14,901 nucleotides of DNA from JBGLNJ01 sp964353405. Its GTDB lineage: Bacteria > Chloroflexota > Anaerolineae > Fen-1058. Position numbers and translations under genes: made by a program. Below are positions 13,626 to 14,901 of this stretch, one piece after another. The notes beneath the pieces are model-generated. The model worked only from the letters and a program-made list of their open reading frames with translations. It searched no databases and had not been told where the DNA came from. The first letter of the stretch is position 1. Every line of letters starts with the position of its first letter. The stretch is taken from NCBI GenBank assembly GCA_964353405.1, contig CAYGWJ010000179.1, forward strand, positions 1-14,901. The letters are read 5' to 3'.

Positions 13626-14699
13626 ATGGCATACAATATTCTCGTTATCAATCCCGGCGCGGGCTCGACACGGGTCGCTTTATTCAATGATGCCCGTCCG
13701 GTTTTTGAAGAAAATATCAAGCACAGTCCGGACGAACTGTTGAAGTTCCCCAAGATCATCGATCAGTACCAGTTCCGCAAGGATAAGATACTGGATTTGC
13801 TCAAAATAAAGAACGTGGATCTGAAATCGCTTAATGCCGTGGTCGGCCGCGGCGGCCCGTTCAAACCCTTGACGAGCGGCACCTATCAAGTCAATGACAA
13901 ACTGATATACGACATCAAAACCGGGAATTATCAATCCGAGCACCCGTCGCTTTTGGGCGCCATGAGCGCCAAAGAAACCGCGGATAAGCTCGGGATCCCG
14001 GCATATTTTGTCGATCCGGGCTCGGTCGACGAGTTCTGGGACCAGTCGCGGTTTTCCGGTTTGAAGGACATCAAGCGCAAGGCGCTGAGCCACGCCCTAA
14101 ATGTCCGGATGGTCGCCAAGTTGACCGCGAAAAAAATGAACAAACCCTACGACACCTGCAACTTCGTCATAATCCATTTAGGCACGGGCATCACGGTCGC
14201 CGCTCACCTCCAGGGCAAGCAGGTCGATTCGTCCAACGCCAACGAAGACGGCCCGTTCTCGCCCCAGCGCACCGGCGCCCTGCCGACCATGCCCCTGGTC
14301 CAGATGTGCTTCAGCGGGAAATACAAACTGGACGACATGAAGAAAAAGATCCAGCGCGAAGGCGGCCTGCTTTCCTATCTGGGCACCGACGACATCCCGA
14401 CCGTGGAAAAACGCGTCGCCGAAGGCGACAAGGAAGCCGAGGCGGTCTACAACGCGATGATCTACCAGGTCGCCAAGGAAGTCGGCGCCTATGCGGTCGT
14501 TTTAAAAGGGAAGATCGACGCGATCATCGTCACCGGCGGCATCGCCAATTCCAAGAATTTCGTGGCCAAACTCCAGGAATGGATCGGCTTTTTATGCCCT
14601 CAGATCCAAGTCTATCCGGGTGAAGGCGAGATGGAAGGACTCGCCCTCGGCGTGCTCAGGGTGCTGAACAATGAAGAAAAGGTCAAGACGTACGAGTAA
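13626..14699 (+). CDS. buk: Butyrate kinase
   Basis: 357 residues of the acetate/butyrate kinase (ASKHA) family. It interconverts butyryl-phosphate + ADP with butyrate + ATP, the ATP-yielding last step of butyrate fermentation; relatives act on branched-chain acids. Visible motifs are the N-terminal phosphate loop INPGAGSTRVALF (residues about 8-20), VVGRGGPF, the substrate region HALNVRMVAKLTAKKM, the second phosphate loop IIHLGTGITVAAH, NANEDGPFSPQRTGALP, and the adenosine motif IVTGGIANS. Length matches typical Buk (about 355-360) rather than acetate kinase (about 400). The start has a strong AAGGAGG 4 bases upstream. No phosphotransbutyrylase gene is seen in the window. The protein is much richer in Lys than those to its left. 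Confidence 0.93.
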   Translation: MAYNILVINPGAGSTRVALFNDARPVFEENIKHSPDELLKFPKIIDQYQFRKDKILDLLKIKNVDLKSLNAVVGRGGPFKPLTSGTYQVNDKLIYDIKTGNYQSEHPSLLGAMSAKETADKLGIPAYFVDPGSVDEFWDQSRFSGLKDIKRKALSHALNVRMVAKLTAKKMNKPYDTCNFVIIHLGTGITVAAHLQGKQVDSSNANEDGPFSPQRTGALPTMPLVQMCFSGKYKLDDMKKKIQREGGLLSYLGTDDIPTVEKRVAEGDKEAEAVYNAMIYQVAKEVGAYAVVLKGKIDAIIVTGGIANSKNFVAKLQEWIGFLCPQIQVYPGEGEMEGLALGVLRVLNNEEKVKTYE

Positions 14700-14727
14700 T
14701 TGACAGGCGGGTGAATTTGGATAAAAT
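14700..14727 (+). promoter_or_regulatory. Candidate promoter before the TrpB-like gene
   Basis: TTGACA (14700-14705) and TAAAAT (14722-14727) with 16 bases between them, starting right after the buk stop and about 45 bases before the next start codon. This suggests the TrpB-like gene can be transcribed independently of buk. Confidence 0.55.
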
Positions 14728-14772
14728 AACGCATATTGATCAAAAATCATTTTCTCAACTAAGGAGGATTTC

Positions 14773-14901
14773 GTGAAAAATATGGTTAATCTGAAATATG
14801 ATGAAATTCCGAACCGGTGGTACAATATCATACCCGACCTGCCGGAGCCACTGCCGCCGCCCATGAATTCCGATGACGGCCGGTCCCAAATCCAGAACCT
14901 G
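14773..14901 (+). CDS. trpB: TrpB-like PLP-dependent enzyme (TrpB2 type), N-terminal part only
   Basis: The first 43 codons of a gene that runs off the right edge. The segment YDEIPNRWYNIIPDLPEPLP followed by PPM is the characteristic opening of the long TrpB2 type of tryptophan synthase beta chain, the group of PLP-dependent TrpB-like proteins. Classical TrpB1 lacks this N-terminal extension. These enzymes join indole and serine to give tryptophan and often lack an adjacent trpA. The catalytic lysine and PLP region lie outside the window. I chose GTG at 14773-14775 because AAGGAGG is 5 bases upstream (14761-14767); the ATG at 14782 is spaced too far from it. Confidence 0.85.
   Translation, partial: MKNMVNLKYDEIPNRWYNIIPDLPEPLPPPMNSDDGRSQIQNL

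Overview
The window reads as a bacterial chromosome fragment, most likely from Chloroflexota (Anaerolineae-like). The pointers are a broken FG-GAP protein tail ending in the short YLPIVLKN motif, a small secreted protein with a RDANGN-type module and a C-terminal Cys-Gly-Ser/TM/Arg-Arg-Arg sorting-like tail, a DnaJ-type zinc-finger/TPR fusion, and scattered short palindromes of the AGACTTCCGAAGTCT and GAGGTTTC/GAAACCTC type. The lineage call is inference from recognised sequence style, not from a search.

Layout. (1) 1-2059 (+): remnant of a DDE transposase, split over two forward frames by at least three frame changes and running off the left edge. (2) 2101-2507 (-): a type II toxin-antitoxin pair. 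The antitoxin is intact, but the MazF/PemK toxin is cut off at residue 70, where the transposon end appears to lie. (3) 2671-3754 (-): a short-chain dehydrogenase preceded by an internally deleted ABC-transporter ATPase remnant, with an imperfect 29-bp direct repeat on both sides of the dehydrogenase. (4) 3892-10291 (-): six co-oriented intact genes with 10-48 bp spacing. In transcription order they are a four-TM zinc-ribbon membrane protein, GlmS, an NAD-dependent epimerase/reductase, a ketopantoate-reductase-family enzyme, a small secreted anchored protein and a TPR/zinc-finger protein. (5) 10410-10554 (-): a stand-alone tRNA-Glu(CUC) unit with a near-consensus promoter and a strong terminator. 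(6) 10556-11096: about 540 bp of inverted repeats, two terminator hairpins and the 3' remnant of an FG-GAP/VCBS repeat protein. (7) 11097-13427 (-): a membrane-bound H+-translocating pyrophosphatase (hppA) of the K+-independent class, with its own promoter and terminator. (8) 13626-14901 (+): butyrate kinase, then the first 43 codons of a TrpB-like PLP enzyme, divergent from hppA across a very AT-rich 198-bp spacer.

How the parts relate. GlmS makes glucosamine-6-phosphate for cell-wall and glycan synthesis. The epimerase and the PanE-family reductase are NAD(P)-dependent enzymes encoded directly behind it, and the secreted and membrane proteins suggest an envelope-oriented cluster, though no shared pathway is demonstrated. 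HppA and butyrate kinase are both energy-conserving enzymes typical of anaerobes: PPi-driven proton pumping, and ATP from butyryl-phosphate. The left third (1-3754) is a decay-prone zone: a dead transposon, a broken toxin and a gutted ABC gene. The right end differs visibly in composition from the rest (lysine-rich protein, AT-rich spacer), so a transferred segment or an assembly join near 13.43-13.6 kb should be kept in mind. I did not find a convincing new defence or mobile system. The most unusual items are the symmetric TPR/double-zinc-finger protein, the active-site substitutions in GlmS and in the PanE-family enzyme, and the transposon-truncated toxin next to an intact antitoxin.
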